From Streptosporangium becharense (GTDB lineage: Bacteria > Actinomycetota > Actinomycetes > Streptosporangiales > Streptosporangiaceae): 64,000 nucleotides of DNA. Location: the NCBI RefSeq assembly GCF_014204985.1, contig NZ_JACHMP010000001.1:186001-250000 (forward strand), in the 5' to 3' direction. The notes beneath the pieces were generated by a model that saw only the letters and a program-made list of their open reading frames with translations, was not told where the DNA came from and did no database searches. This document shows positions 17,994 through 27,084 of this stretch, piece after piece. Position 1 is the stretch's first letter; each line of letters opens with the position of its first letter. The position numbers and the translations under genes were made by a program.

Positions 17994-18859
17994 GCTTGCC
18001 CACTCCCTGAGGGTCGATCCAATGTGAAGTACTGACGCAGCTCCGTGGCGTGCGTGAGCACGGCGGGGTCCGCGCTGCCGCGAGCGAGGTCGATCATGGT
18101 GTCCCAGACGAAGCCGGCTCCTCCGTCGCGCCGGAAATGCGTCTTGACGACGATGCTGAAGACCTCATTGAAGGTGTCCATGGTCAGCACTTGTGACAGC
18201 AGCGCCAGGGACGAGCGTTCCGCGTCGGGAAGCGGGGGCCGGTGGACGATCCGGCCGGCGTCGATCGTCCCGTCTCCCTCGTCGGGAATGGCCAGGATCG
18301 GTCCGTCCTCGGGCCGGTCCGCGAAGTCGAAGATGAGGTGGATCCGCGGCTCGCCGGAGAAGGAGGCCACCGAGTGGATCTGCGAGGCGTCGAAGTGCCA
18401 CACCTCCCCGGCCCGCATCCGGTAGACCACGTTGTCCTCGCTGAAGTAGCAGTCCTCGTGGGTGGCGAGCGGGATGTGCAGCCGGTGTGCCGAGCGCGAA
18501 TCCTCCGGGATCTCGGCGAGCTCGATGTAGTCGCGGTGCGGGACGATGACGCTCCTGGAGAACACCGCCAGCCGGACGAAGGTCAGCCTGGCGGTGTTGG
18601 CCACGGACGTGATGATCTCCTGGACGTACGGCAGTTGCTGCCCGTACTCGGTGAAGGTCGGGCGCCGGTCGTATTGGTAGTTGGTGAGCAGGCCGTCGCC
18701 CTCGTCGCCGCCGGTGGCCCAGAGCATGGCGCTCTTCCACGGGCCGCCGATGAGGTAGTTGCTGTAGGCCTCGGAGAACTTGAACGTCAGGGCCTGTTCC
18801 AGGTCCTTGGCGAGCCGGGCCTCGTCCAGCTCCAGGGTGCTCACGTACTGCGTGCGCAT
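17990..18859 (-). CDS. Aspartyl/asparaginyl beta-hydroxylase-like 2OG oxygenase
   Basis: This 289-residue protein has a cupin-type Fe(II)/2OG oxygenase core: VPHRDYIEL (HxD), then HRLHIPL, an aromatic-rich strand ending in GEVWHFDAS, and QIHSVAS...RIHL supplying the distal His and the 2OG Arg. This is the Asp/Asn beta-hydroxylase-like group, which also includes proline hydroxylases. A free or carrier-bound amino acid (for example Pro, given the Pro-type A-T-TE in the operon) is a plausible substrate. The ATG at 18859 shares one base with the stop of the halogenase-like gene, a TGATG junction typical of tight coupling. Confidence 0.88.
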   Translation of the reverse strand: MRTQYVSTLELDEARLAKDLEQALTFKFSEAYSNYLIGGPWKSAMLWATGGDEGDGLLTNYQYDRRPTFTEYGQQLPYVQEIITSVANTARLTFVRLAVFSRSVIVPHRDYIELAEIPEDSRSAHRLHIPLATHEDCYFSEDNVVYRMRAGEVWHFDASQIHSVASFSGEPRIHLIFDFADRPEDGPILAIPDEGDGTIDAGRIVHRPPLPDAERSSLALLSQVLTMDTFNEVFSIVVKTHFRRDGGAGFVWDTMIDLARGSADPAVLTHATELRQYFTLDRPSGSGQA

Positions 18860-19755
18860 CAGACCGTCCTCTCCAGCCGGTCGAGCGGGGTGAACGGCTC
18901 GCCCCAGAAGTTCTCGCCGAGCACCCGGTTGAGCCCGTGCTCGTCCTTGCCGGCGACCAGCACGCAGCCGTGCCGGTCGAGCTGGAACCGGTGGCCGAAC
19001 TCCTCGAACTCCGTCATGCCGCCGTAGACGCGGACATGGGTGGGGACGGTGCGGATGGCGAAACCCATGCGCTGCCGGTTGCTGGTGTTGGGATTGGACC
19101 CGTGGATGCAGCGGGCGGTGAAGATGATGAACTGGCCGGGCCGCATCTCCAGGTGGCGGACGTGCTCCTGGTCCGGGTCCCAATCCTTGTCGATCTTGAT
19201 GTCGTTGTAGTTGTAGCCGAAGAAGGAGTTGTCCTTGGCCGCGTCGTTCCACTTCATCGGCGCGGTCTCGTCGTAGCGCCATTGCCGGTGGCTGCCCGGG
19301 ATGACCTTCATGCAGCCGTTCTCCCTGGTCGCCTCGGTGAAGGCCACCCACGCGGTCAGCTCCATGGGCGTCCCGGGGACGCGATCGGTCGCCTCCAGCA
19401 TCCCCTTGCTCGCCTCGCCGATGGCGTAGGTCTCGACCTGGTGCCAGCCGGTGCCGGTGTCACCGGGGTTCTTGGGGAAGAACTCGGTGCGCCAGCAGAG
19501 GATGTCCGAGCCGATGAGCGCCTGCATCCGCCGGACGATCGCCGGCTCGGTGATGAGCGAGCTCAGCCCCGGGATGTCGAGATGCCTGTCGTAGTTGACC
19601 GGGTTGTCGAAGGCCTTGCGCGCGTTGTTCTCCGGGTCCAGCAGTGCCTTGCGCTGGACCTTCCACCACGCCTTCATCTCCTCCGGTTCCCAGAGCGTGA
19701 AGGGCCCGATGTAGCCCTGCTCCGCGAAGGCGGCGCGGTCGGCTTCAAGATTCAT
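18859..19755 (-). CDS. SyrB2-like Fe(II)/2OG halogenase
   Basis: This 298-residue phytanoyl-CoA-dioxygenase-fold protein aligns along its length with the syringomycin threonine halogenase SyrB2 as I remember it: IGPF near the start, NYDRHLD, LCWRTEFFPK, GWHQ, FFGYNYNDI, GQFIIF and a C-terminal EFGHRF segment. The iron-binding motif is H105-Q-V107, with Val where hydroxylases have Asp/Glu and SyrB2 has Ala, and the distal His is 218. Loss of the carboxylate ligand is the mark of halogenases, which need room for chloride. Val there is bulkier than Ala or Gly. SyrB2 works only on threonyl-S-carrier, which fits the Thr-like A protein at 7989. RBS GGGGAG is 8 bases upstream. Confidence 0.88.
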   Translation of the reverse strand: MNLEADRAAFAEQGYIGPFTLWEPEEMKAWWKVQRKALLDPENNARKAFDNPVNYDRHLDIPGLSSLITEPAIVRRMQALIGSDILCWRTEFFPKNPGDTGTGWHQVETYAIGEASKGMLEATDRVPGTPMELTAWVAFTEATRENGCMKVIPGSHRQWRYDETAPMKWNDAAKDNSFFGYNYNDIKIDKDWDPDQEHVRHLEMRPGQFIIFTARCIHGSNPNTSNRQRMGFAIRTVPTHVRVYGGMTEFEEFGHRFQLDRHGCVLVAGKDEHGLNRVLGENFWGEPFTPLDRLERTV

Positions 19756-22354
19756 TGTGTGCACTCCCCTGGCGTTCCAGCGCGGCGTCCAGCTCCTTGG
19801 CCGTCCGACTGACGTGTTCGGCTCGCATGATCCCCCAGTGATCGCCCGGCACGGGGATGACGGTGAAGGGTCCGGTGCAGAGTTCGCGCAGCGCCGCGAC
19901 CGCCTCCGCCTGCCGCACGGCATCTGCGCCTGAGGACTGGGAGCCGGACGCCTGGAACAGGTGGACGGGACCGGCGTAGGGCCGCGGCCGGTAGGCCGCC
20001 GCCGCCGCCATGCAGGCCCTCGCGGTGTCGAGGGCGGCACGCAGGTAGTCGCTGGAGGCCCCCTCGCTGACGGGCGTTCCCATGAGCTGGATCCAGGTCT
20101 CGCCCGAGGTCAGCTCCTCCAGCCCGGCGCCGGCCCGGTCGTCCAGCCTGGCCACGACCTCCTCCAGCAGGCCGAGGAACGGCGTCCGGGCGATGGGCAG
20201 GCCGGTGATGGGGTCGATGACCGGGTTGGCGTCGAGCAGGCCGAGGAAGTCGACGGCGGCGCCCGCGGCGGTGAGCTGCTGCGCGATCTCGTAGGCGAGG
20301 ACGCCGCCGAAGGACCACCCGGCCAGCAGGTAGGGCCCGTCGGGCTGGATCGTGCGGAGCTGTTCGACGTGCGTTGCCGCGATCTCGGACAGCGAGAGCC
20401 CGAACGCCGGCGGTTTCCCGGCCCAGCCGATGCCGAGGATGCGCACCGGAGCCTGCGAGGCGCGGGCGAGTTCCCGGTAGCCGAGCAGTTCACCGCCGAG
20501 AGGGTGCACCAGGTAGAGGCTGCGTGCGCTCGGGCCCTGCCGTATCGTGACGATCTGGGAGGAGTGCCGTTCCGCGGCGGTGACCGGGCCGTCGGTGCCC
20601 AGTGCGGCGGCGAGGTCCTCGACCGTGCTGGCGTCCAGCAGGACGGAGAGCTCGACCGGCCGGCCGATCACCTGGCTGAGCTCGGCGACCACCCAGGTGG
20701 CCAGCAGCGAGTCGCCGCCGACCTCGAAGAAGTCGTCGTCCTGCGCGAAGTCGTCGTGGCCCAGGACCCGGACCCAGAGGTCGGTGATGAGCCGGGGGAG
20801 GTCTTCTGCAGGCTCGACCGTGAGCTCGGGCAGCGGCAGCTCCGCCAGCGCCGCTCTGTCGATCTTGCCGGACGTGGTGCGCGGCATGGATTCGACGGCC
20901 ACGACCCGCGACGGGATCATGTACTCCGGCAGCAGTCCCCGGACGTGGTCGATGACCTCGCGCGGTGACAGCGGGCCCTCGGCCTGGACGTAGGCGACCA
21001 GCACCGAGATGCCGCCCAGCACCTCCCGGAGCCCGACCGCCGCGGCCACCACGCGGGGGTGGCCGACCAGGGCGTGTTCCACCTCGCCGGGTTCGACCCG
21101 GAATCCACGGATCTTGAGCTGGTCGTCGGAGCGGCCGACGAAGTGGTGGGTCCCGTCGTCGGAGCGGCGCACGAGATCACCGGTGCGGTACATCCGCCCG
21201 CTCCCCCACGGGGAGGCGACGAACCGTTCCGCCGTGGCCGCCGGCGCCCGGTGGTAGCCGCGGGCCAGGCAGTCGCCCTCGACGTACAGCTCACCGACCT
21301 CGCCGTGGGGCACGTCCTGGAGCCGGTCGTCGAGGACCCGGCACACCACGCCGTCCACCGGCGTGCCGATCGCGGGAAGCGCCGGCCAGGCCGCGGGGTC
21401 GCCGGGCAACGTCAGGCTGGTGACCAGGTGCGCCTCCGTCGGCCCGAAGTGGTTGTCGAGGCGGCAGTCGCCGAGCGCGGTGAAGAAGTCCCGGATCGCC
21501 GGTGTGATCAGCAGGCGTTCCCCGGCCGTGACGACGTGCTCCAGGGAGTCCGGTACCACCCCGGTGCGCACGGAGGTCTCGGCCAGCAGCTGGAGGGCGA
21601 CGTAGGGGAGGAACAGCCGCTGGATCCGCCGGTTCACGATGGTGTCCAGGAGCGCGCGCGAGTCCCGGCGGGTCTCCTCGGGGGCGATGACCAGGCAGCC
21701 GCCGGTCGCGAGCGTGGACAGCACTTCCTGGAAGGTCACGTCGAAGGAGGTCGCGGTGAAGTGCAGCGTGCGCAGGCCCGGCTCGCCGTCGGCGATCTGC
21801 CAGCGGATCAACCGGTCCAGCCCGCGGTAGGGCATGGCGACCCCTTTGGGCACACCGGTCGAACCGGAGGTGTGCAGCACGTAGGCCGGCGCGGCCGGTG
21901 AGAACGGCTTCGCGGCGGGCGCCTTCTGGCCTCCGGAGGAGGTGACCCCTTCGCGTGAGATCGTCACCAGGGCCCCGAGCCTGCGGGCCAGCGCCTCCAG
22001 GCGGGCGGGCGGCGAGGCGGGGTCGATCGGGCAGTAGGCGCCGCCCACGGCCAGCACCGCCAGCATGGCGACGACCGTCTCGGCCGAGCGTCCGAGCAGG
22101 ACCGCGACCGGCTGTTCCGGTCCCACCCCGGCGCTCCGGAGCCGATCGGCCGTCTCCTCCACCCTGCTGATCAGCGCGGAGTAACTCAGCGTCGACCCGT
22201 CCGCCATGTCCTCGACCGCGCAGGCGTCACCGTCGGTCCTGGCGCGTTCCCGGACGGCTTCGAAGGCGAAGGAAACGGCCAAGCGAGGCTCCTCAGGTGG
22301 CGTCTGCGGCTTCCGCAACGAAGCTATAGACGTCCGCGAGGGTTCTGGAGTCAC
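19745..22354 (-). CDS. Terminal NRPS A-T-TE, Pro-like code
   Basis: This 869-residue protein has an A domain (residues ~25-500; HTSGSTGVPKG, FGPTEAH), a carrier (GGDSLLATW, Ser ~547) and a type I thioesterase (GWSFGG near 680, late GDHWGI His). It should release the finished chain by hydrolysis or macrocyclisation. My hand-read code D-V-Q-F-V-A-H-L-V-K is close to the published Pro code DVQLIAHVVK. There is no condensation domain, so the C domain must come from another protein, such as the orphan C at the end of the 1687-7992 NRPS or one outside the window. It is the first gene of the long minus operon, and its stop overlaps the halogenase-like gene by 11 bp. Confidence 0.94.
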   Translation of the reverse strand: MTPEPSRTSIASLRKPQTPPEEPRLAVSFAFEAVRERARTDGDACAVEDMADGSTLSYSALISRVEETADRLRSAGVGPEQPVAVLLGRSAETVVAMLAVLAVGGAYCPIDPASPPARLEALARRLGALVTISREGVTSSGGQKAPAAKPFSPAAPAYVLHTSGSTGVPKGVAMPYRGLDRLIRWQIADGEPGLRTLHFTATSFDVTFQEVLSTLATGGCLVIAPEETRRDSRALLDTIVNRRIQRLFLPYVALQLLAETSVRTGVVPDSLEHVVTAGERLLITPAIRDFFTALGDCRLDNHFGPTEAHLVTSLTLPGDPAAWPALPAIGTPVDGVVCRVLDDRLQDVPHGEVGELYVEGDCLARGYHRAPAATAERFVASPWGSGRMYRTGDLVRRSDDGTHHFVGRSDDQLKIRGFRVEPGEVEHALVGHPRVVAAAVGLREVLGGISVLVAYVQAEGPLSPREVIDHVRGLLPEYMIPSRVVAVESMPRTTSGKIDRAALAELPLPELTVEPAEDLPRLITDLWVRVLGHDDFAQDDDFFEVGGDSLLATWVVAELSQVIGRPVELSVLLDASTVEDLAAALGTDGPVTAAERHSSQIVTIRQGPSARSLYLVHPLGGELLGYRELARASQAPVRILGIGWAGKPPAFGLSLSEIAATHVEQLRTIQPDGPYLLAGWSFGGVLAYEIAQQLTAAGAAVDFLGLLDANPVIDPITGLPIARTPFLGLLEEVVARLDDRAGAGLEELTSGETWIQLMGTPVSEGASSDYLRAALDTARACMAAAAAYRPRPYAGPVHLFQASGSQSSGADAVRQAEAVAALRELCTGPFTVIPVPGDHWGIMRAEHVSRTAKELDAALERQGSAHNES

Positions 22355-22474
22355 CGGAACTAGTCACAAATCCCCGGTTTAGCCAGTTTGTCCGGTGAAC
22401 GTGGGACAGGCACCGCCCTTGAAACCGCCGACGGCGTCTTCCTTCACTAGTCGCGACAGAGGTGAGGAGCAACC
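22355..22474. promoter_or_regulatory. Divergent promoter region of the two central operons
   Basis: This 120-bp gap lies between the first gene of the long minus operon and the plus A-T gene, so it should drive both. It is less GC-rich than its flanks. Short inverted arms ACAAA...TTTGT frame CCCCGGTTTAGCC and could be an operator, but this is weak. GAGGAG ahead of 22475 is the ribosome binding site that supports the TTG start. Confidence 0.5.
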
Positions 22475-24724
22475 TTGATCGACAGCCAGAATTCCCCGCA
22501 GAAGTGTGTCGGACCCATCGCCATCGCGCCGAGCACCGTCAGTGTGCTCGACGGCCTGGCCAGGACCGCCGGCACGGACGATCTCGCCCCCTTCACCGTC
22601 TGCGCGGCGGTGCTGGCGGACCGGCTCGCGGCCCCCCGCAAGGTCCGGGTGATCCGCGGCGACCTGGAGGAGGTCGTGCCGGGCACGGCGGGGCCGGTGG
22701 ACCCCGCCCTCAGCCTCAGGGCCGCCGTGGCCCGGATGGACGCCGGCCGCGACACCACCCGGTCGGCCGAACCCGCGGACGTGACCGTCCTGCTGTCCGA
22801 TGACGGCCTGCGTCTGTACGTCGAGACCGCGACCGGCGCCGAGAGCTGGGCACGGACCTACACCCGCCTGCTGGCCGGTGCGGCCGGCCGCCCCGACGTC
22901 CCCCTCAGCCTGCCCTCGCTCCTCCACCGGCCGCTGACCCGGCCCGTGGAGGAGCAGGCCGAGCGCACTCCGGACGCCGTCGCCGTGCTGGACGAGGACG
23001 GCCTCACCCTCACCTACCGGGAGCTGAACGAGGAGACCAACCGGATCGCGCGCTTCCTGATCGAGCGCGGCGCGGGCCGGGGCACCCGCATCGGCATCTG
23101 CCTGGAGCGGAGCGTCGACCAGATCGTCGCGATCCACGCCGCGGTCAAGACCGGCGCCGCCTACGTGCCCCTCGACGCCGACCTGCCGGACGCGCGGCTG
23201 GCCTACATGCTGGAAGACGCCGGGCCGCTGCACGTCATGACCGACGCGGTCTGCCGCGACCGGATCCCCGCGGGCCCCTGGAGCGTCCACGACCTGCGGG
23301 CCGACCGCGCGCGCTGGGCCTCCCAGCCCGCCGGCAACCCGACGGTGGAAGGCTCCCCCGCCGACCTGCTGCACATCCTCTACACCTCCGGGACGACGGG
23401 CCTGCCCAAGGGCGTCGCCTACCCCTCGGACGGAGCGCTCACGCACCTGGAGTGGATGCAGTCGCGCTACCCCTTCCGGCCGGGGGACACCGCCGTATTC
23501 AAGACCTCCCCCGGCTTCGACGTCTCCGTCTGGGAGATCTTCTGGCCGTTCTACCACGGCGGACGGCTGGTGGTCTGCCGTCCCGGCGGCCACCAGGACC
23601 CGCGCCACCTGGCCCGGCTGGTCGAGGAACACGCGGTGTCGACCCTCTTCCTGCCACCCACCATGATGGCCCCCTTCCTGGAGGAGGTGCGGCCCGCCCA
23701 CGCCGCGGCCCTGCGCTGGGCCTTCTGCGGCGGCGAGCCGGTCACCCCCCGCATCCGCGACACCTTCCACACCACGTTGCCGCAGGCGACCCTGGTGAAC
23801 TGCTACGGGCCCACGGAGGCGGGCAACGTCACCGACATGGTCCTGCCCCACGCTCCGGGCAGGCCCGTCCCGCTGGGCCGTCCGGCCGCGAACTTCCGGC
23901 TGCTCGTCCTGGACGAGAACCTCGAACCCGTGCCCGCCGGGACGCCGGGCGAGGCCTACATCGGCGGCGACCCCGGCCTGGCCCTGGCCTACTGGCGGGC
24001 GCCGGGACGCACCGCGGAGCGCTTCGTCGCCGACCCCTACGGGCCGCCGGGATCGAGGCTCTACCGCACCGGCGACCTCTGCCGCCGACGGGACGACGGC
24101 GTGCTGGAGCACCTGGGCCGGATCGACCGGCAGATCAAGATCCGGGGGCTGCGGGTGGAGCCAGGGGAGGTCGAGGCGGTGCTCGCCGCGCATCCGGCGG
24201 TCGCCGACTGCGCGGTCATCGCGCACGGCGAACCGCTCCGGCTCCTCGCCTTCGTCGTCCCCCATGAGGCGGAGCTCGACACCGGGGCGATCCTGGCCCA
24301 CGCGGCCGCGACGCTCCCCGGCCACATGGTGCCCGCACGTGTCGTGGCGGTCCCGCGCATCCCCGCGACGGTCAACGGCAAGATCGACCGGGAGGCCCTC
24401 CTCAGCTTCCCGTCACGTCCGCGGGACCGCGAGATCGTGCCACCGGCCGACGAGACAGAGGCCGCCCTGGCCGAGATCTACGGACGGGTCCTGGACGTGG
24501 GACCGGTCAGCGTGCTCGACACCTTCACCCTCCTGGGCGGGGACTCGATCCGGGCCTTCCGGCTCCTGGAGGCGTGCGAGGAGCGGTTCGAGACCAGGCC
24601 GGCGGTCGCCGACCTGCTCACCAGCCCGCTGCGGGCGGTGGCGGCGGCGATCCGGGCCGCGGAACGGTCCCCAGTAGATGGGACAGGTAGCGGGTCGGCC
24701 CCCAAGCCTACGGTTTCCCCATGA
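22475..24724 (+). CDS. NRPS A-T didomain with N-terminal C remnant
   Basis: This 749-residue protein starts at TTG with GAGGAG 5 bases upstream. Residues ~1-150 look like a leftover part of a condensation domain with no HHxxxDG motif. Residues ~155-650 are an A domain (YTSGTTGLPKG; YGPTEAGN; NGKIDREAL), followed by a carrier with GGDSI. My hand-read code is D-V-W-F-F-G-C-N-V-K, which I do not recognise. An A-T didomain without C normally presents an amino acid for in-trans oxidation and then passes it on. It overlaps the MppP-like gene by ATGA, so the amino acid may come from, or be processed by, the enzymes encoded next in the operon. Confidence 0.93.
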   Translation: MIDSQNSPQKCVGPIAIAPSTVSVLDGLARTAGTDDLAPFTVCAAVLADRLAAPRKVRVIRGDLEEVVPGTAGPVDPALSLRAAVARMDAGRDTTRSAEPADVTVLLSDDGLRLYVETATGAESWARTYTRLLAGAAGRPDVPLSLPSLLHRPLTRPVEEQAERTPDAVAVLDEDGLTLTYRELNEETNRIARFLIERGAGRGTRIGICLERSVDQIVAIHAAVKTGAAYVPLDADLPDARLAYMLEDAGPLHVMTDAVCRDRIPAGPWSVHDLRADRARWASQPAGNPTVEGSPADLLHILYTSGTTGLPKGVAYPSDGALTHLEWMQSRYPFRPGDTAVFKTSPGFDVSVWEIFWPFYHGGRLVVCRPGGHQDPRHLARLVEEHAVSTLFLPPTMMAPFLEEVRPAHAAALRWAFCGGEPVTPRIRDTFHTTLPQATLVNCYGPTEAGNVTDMVLPHAPGRPVPLGRPAANFRLLVLDENLEPVPAGTPGEAYIGGDPGLALAYWRAPGRTAERFVADPYGPPGSRLYRTGDLCRRRDDGVLEHLGRIDRQIKIRGLRVEPGEVEAVLAAHPAVADCAVIAHGEPLRLLAFVVPHEAELDTGAILAHAAATLPGHMVPARVVAVPRIPATVNGKIDREALLSFPSRPRDREIVPPADETEAALAEIYGRVLDVGPVSVLDTFTLLGGDSIRAFRLLEACEERFETRPAVADLLTSPLRAVAAAIRAAERSPVDGTGSGSAPKPTVSP

Positions 24725-25842
24725 GCCAGCTCGCCAACCTAACCATCCTTGAAGTCGACGCGCTGACCGACCTCGACGGCGGCCTCAACCTGACCGACGG
24801 CCACGCGCGACTGGTTCTCACCGAGAAGCAGGCCGCCATCGTCGCCCGCATCCCCGAGATGTTCACCGAGGCCTGCCGTCGTCCCTTCCCCGACATCGAA
24901 CATGAGGCGCACGAGGTCTTCCTGCGGGCGATCGGCCAGCACAGCGCGCCGGTGGGCACCGGCAGGATCCTCAGCTGCTATTCCTCGACGCTGGCGACCG
25001 ACATCGTGGCCAGGGCCCTGCCCAGTGGCGCCACCGTCGCGGTGCTGCATCCCACCTTCGACAACATCGCCGACCTCATGGTCACCCGCGGCCTGTCGCT
25101 GGTGCCGTTGTCGGAGGCCGCGCTGCTGGACCAGGACTGGCCGGGGCCTCCGGTCAGCGCCATCGTGGTGACCCACCCGAACAACCCGACGGGTCTGATC
25201 ACGCCCGAAGGCCACCTGCGCTCGCTCGCCGAGCACGCCGTACGGCACGGGCAGACGGTCATCATCGACGCCAGCTTCCGCGGCCAGGTGCGCGAGGCGC
25301 AGTACGACACCTACGCGGTGCTCGACGAGGCCGGCGCGGACTGGATCGTCATCGAGGACACCGGAAAGCTCTGGCCCACCCACGAGCTCAAGATCGGGCT
25401 GCTGGCCTACAGCGAGCGGACGGTCCTGCCCATCATGCGGGCCTTCTCCGAGTCGCTGCTCGCCGCCTCGCCTGTCGTGCTCCAGCTGGTCAGGGAACTG
25501 GCCGTCGACTGGAGTGACGGCGGCTACGAACGCGCCAGGGAGCTGGTGGAGCGCAACCGGGCGGTGGTCGCGCAGGCCGTCGAGCCGGTGGGGCTGCGGC
25601 TGGCCGATCCCGCCTCGCAGATCAGCGTCGCGCGGATCGGGCTGCCCGCCGACGGCCCCGACTCCTCCCTGCTGCACAAGGCCATGCTGGCCAAGGGCGT
25701 CCACGTGCTGCCGTGCGCACCCTTCCACTGGGCCGACCCCGAGGAGGGTCTTCGCTACATCCGTCTCTCCCTGGCGCGGCCGTACAGGACGGTCGAGACC
25801 GGAGCGCGGATGCTGGCAGAGGCGTATCGGGAGCTGCGGTGA
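24721..25842 (+). CDS. MppP-like PLP-dependent L-arginine oxidase/hydroxylase
   Basis: This 373-residue fold-type-I PLP enzyme resembles MppP from enduracididine biosynthesis along its whole length as I remember it. MppP uses PLP and O2 to turn L-Arg into 4-hydroxy-2-ketoarginine. Family landmarks are LNLTDGHAR near the N terminus (His28, matching the essential MppP N-terminal His), LSCYSS, HPTFDNIADL, NNPTG, SFRG, IEDTGKLWP with the Schiff-base Lys216, and LPCAPFHWA. Thr8 and Glu11 also match the MppP N-terminal helix. Retention of the N-terminal helix favours the hydroxylating subfamily (MppP, RohP) over simple dehydrogenating relatives such as Ind4. No MppR homologue was seen. It overlaps the following P450 by GTGA. 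Confidence 0.88.
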   Translation: MSQLANLTILEVDALTDLDGGLNLTDGHARLVLTEKQAAIVARIPEMFTEACRRPFPDIEHEAHEVFLRAIGQHSAPVGTGRILSCYSSTLATDIVARALPSGATVAVLHPTFDNIADLMVTRGLSLVPLSEAALLDQDWPGPPVSAIVVTHPNNPTGLITPEGHLRSLAEHAVRHGQTVIIDASFRGQVREAQYDTYAVLDEAGADWIVIEDTGKLWPTHELKIGLLAYSERTVLPIMRAFSESLLAASPVVLQLVRELAVDWSDGGYERARELVERNRAVVAQAVEPVGLRLADPASQISVARIGLPADGPDSSLLHKAMLAKGVHVLPCAPFHWADPEEGLRYIRLSLARPYRTVETGARMLAEAYRELR

Positions 25843-27026
25843 AATATGACCCATTCGACTACCGCGTGCATGAGGATCCCTATCCCATCTACGCGTGGAT
25901 GCGCGATCACGCACCGCTGTACCGCAACGACGAGCGTGACTTCTGGGCACTGTCCCGGCACGCCGACGTCCAGGCCGCGCTGCGCAACCCGGGGCTGTTC
26001 TCCAACCGGTACGGCATCTCGCTGGAGCCGGAGCTCTGGGGTGCGCACGCGCCGAAGACCAGCTTCTTCCTGGCCATGGACCCGCCTTCGCACGGAGTGC
26101 ACCGCGGCCTGGTGTCCAGCGCGTTCACCCCGCGCCGGATCGCCGCCCTGGAACCCCGGATCCGGGAGCTGGCCCGCGAGCGGCTGGAGCCGCTGCGGGA
26201 CCTGACCCGCTTCGACTTCGCCGCCGACTACGCCGCCGCCCTGCCCAACGACGTCCTGTGCGAAATGCTCGGCATCCCGCAGGCGGACTGGGACCAGATC
26301 CGCGCCGACACCGACCAGATGAACCAGCGCGAGGACGGGGTGGACGAGCGCGGCCCGAACTCGGTGGCCGCGGCCCTCCGCCTCGCCGCCTACCTGGCCG
26401 CGTTCGTCGGCGACCTGCGCCGCCACCCCGGGGACGACCTGACCTCCGTCATGATCGAGGCGGAGGTCGACGGGGCCCGGCTCACCGACTCGCAGATCGT
26501 CGGCTTCCTGTTCGTCATGATCGGCGCCGGCAACGAGTCCACGGGCAAGACGATCGGCAACGCCTGGTACCAGGGCTGGCTCCACCCCGAGGCCCGGCGC
26601 AAGGGCCTGGACGGCCGCGCCGCCGACTGGTACAGCGAGACGCTGCGCTACGACTCGGCGAGCCAGATGACCGCGCGTCTGGTCACCGCCGAGACGACCA
26701 TCCACGGCACCACGCTGCCGGTGGGGGCCCGCGTGGCACTCCTGCCCGCGTCGGCCAACCGCGACGAACGGGCTTTCCCGGACCCGGATCGCTATGACCT
26801 CGACCGCGACACCCGGAAGATGATCAGTTACGGTCTGGGCCCGCACCACTGTCTCGGTTCCGCGCTCGCCAATCTCGAGATGGAGATCGCGCTGGACGAG
26901 ATCGGTCGCCTGGTGGAGGACTACGAGCTCGACACGGCCGGTGCCCGCCGGGTGCACTCCCCCCACCAGCGCGGGTTCGCCTCCCTGCCCTGCAGGGTGC
27001 TGCGCCGTTCCCGGCCCCGTGGATGA
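25839..27026 (+). CDS. Cytochrome P450 in the arginine-oxidase operon
   Basis: This 395-residue P450 starts at GTG, overlapping the MppP-like stop. The I-helix motif IGAGNEST contains the acid-alcohol pair, SETLRYDS supplies the ExxR pair, and YGLGPHHCLG is the heme-thiolate loop. Its redox partners are not encoded nearby. Coupling to an A-T didomain two genes upstream suggests hydroxylation of the carrier-bound amino acid, as NikQ and NovI do. Oxidation of the released peptide is the alternative. Confidence 0.93.
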   Translation: MKYDPFDYRVHEDPYPIYAWMRDHAPLYRNDERDFWALSRHADVQAALRNPGLFSNRYGISLEPELWGAHAPKTSFFLAMDPPSHGVHRGLVSSAFTPRRIAALEPRIRELARERLEPLRDLTRFDFAADYAAALPNDVLCEMLGIPQADWDQIRADTDQMNQREDGVDERGPNSVAAALRLAAYLAAFVGDLRRHPGDDLTSVMIEAEVDGARLTDSQIVGFLFVMIGAGNESTGKTIGNAWYQGWLHPEARRKGLDGRAADWYSETLRYDSASQMTARLVTAETTIHGTTLPVGARVALLPASANRDERAFPDPDRYDLDRDTRKMISYGLGPHHCLGSALANLEMEIALDEIGRLVEDYELDTAGARRVHSPHQRGFASLPCRVLRRSRPRG

Positions 27027-27084
27027 GCCCTGCGCCACCTCGCGTCAGATCTCCGCACGACCTCGCGACAAGGACGGTGTCCCA

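Noticed and set aside
22379..24325. 648-codon minus-strand frame opposite the A-T didomain
   Set aside because: Antisense shadow of a clear A domain, with no motif of its own.
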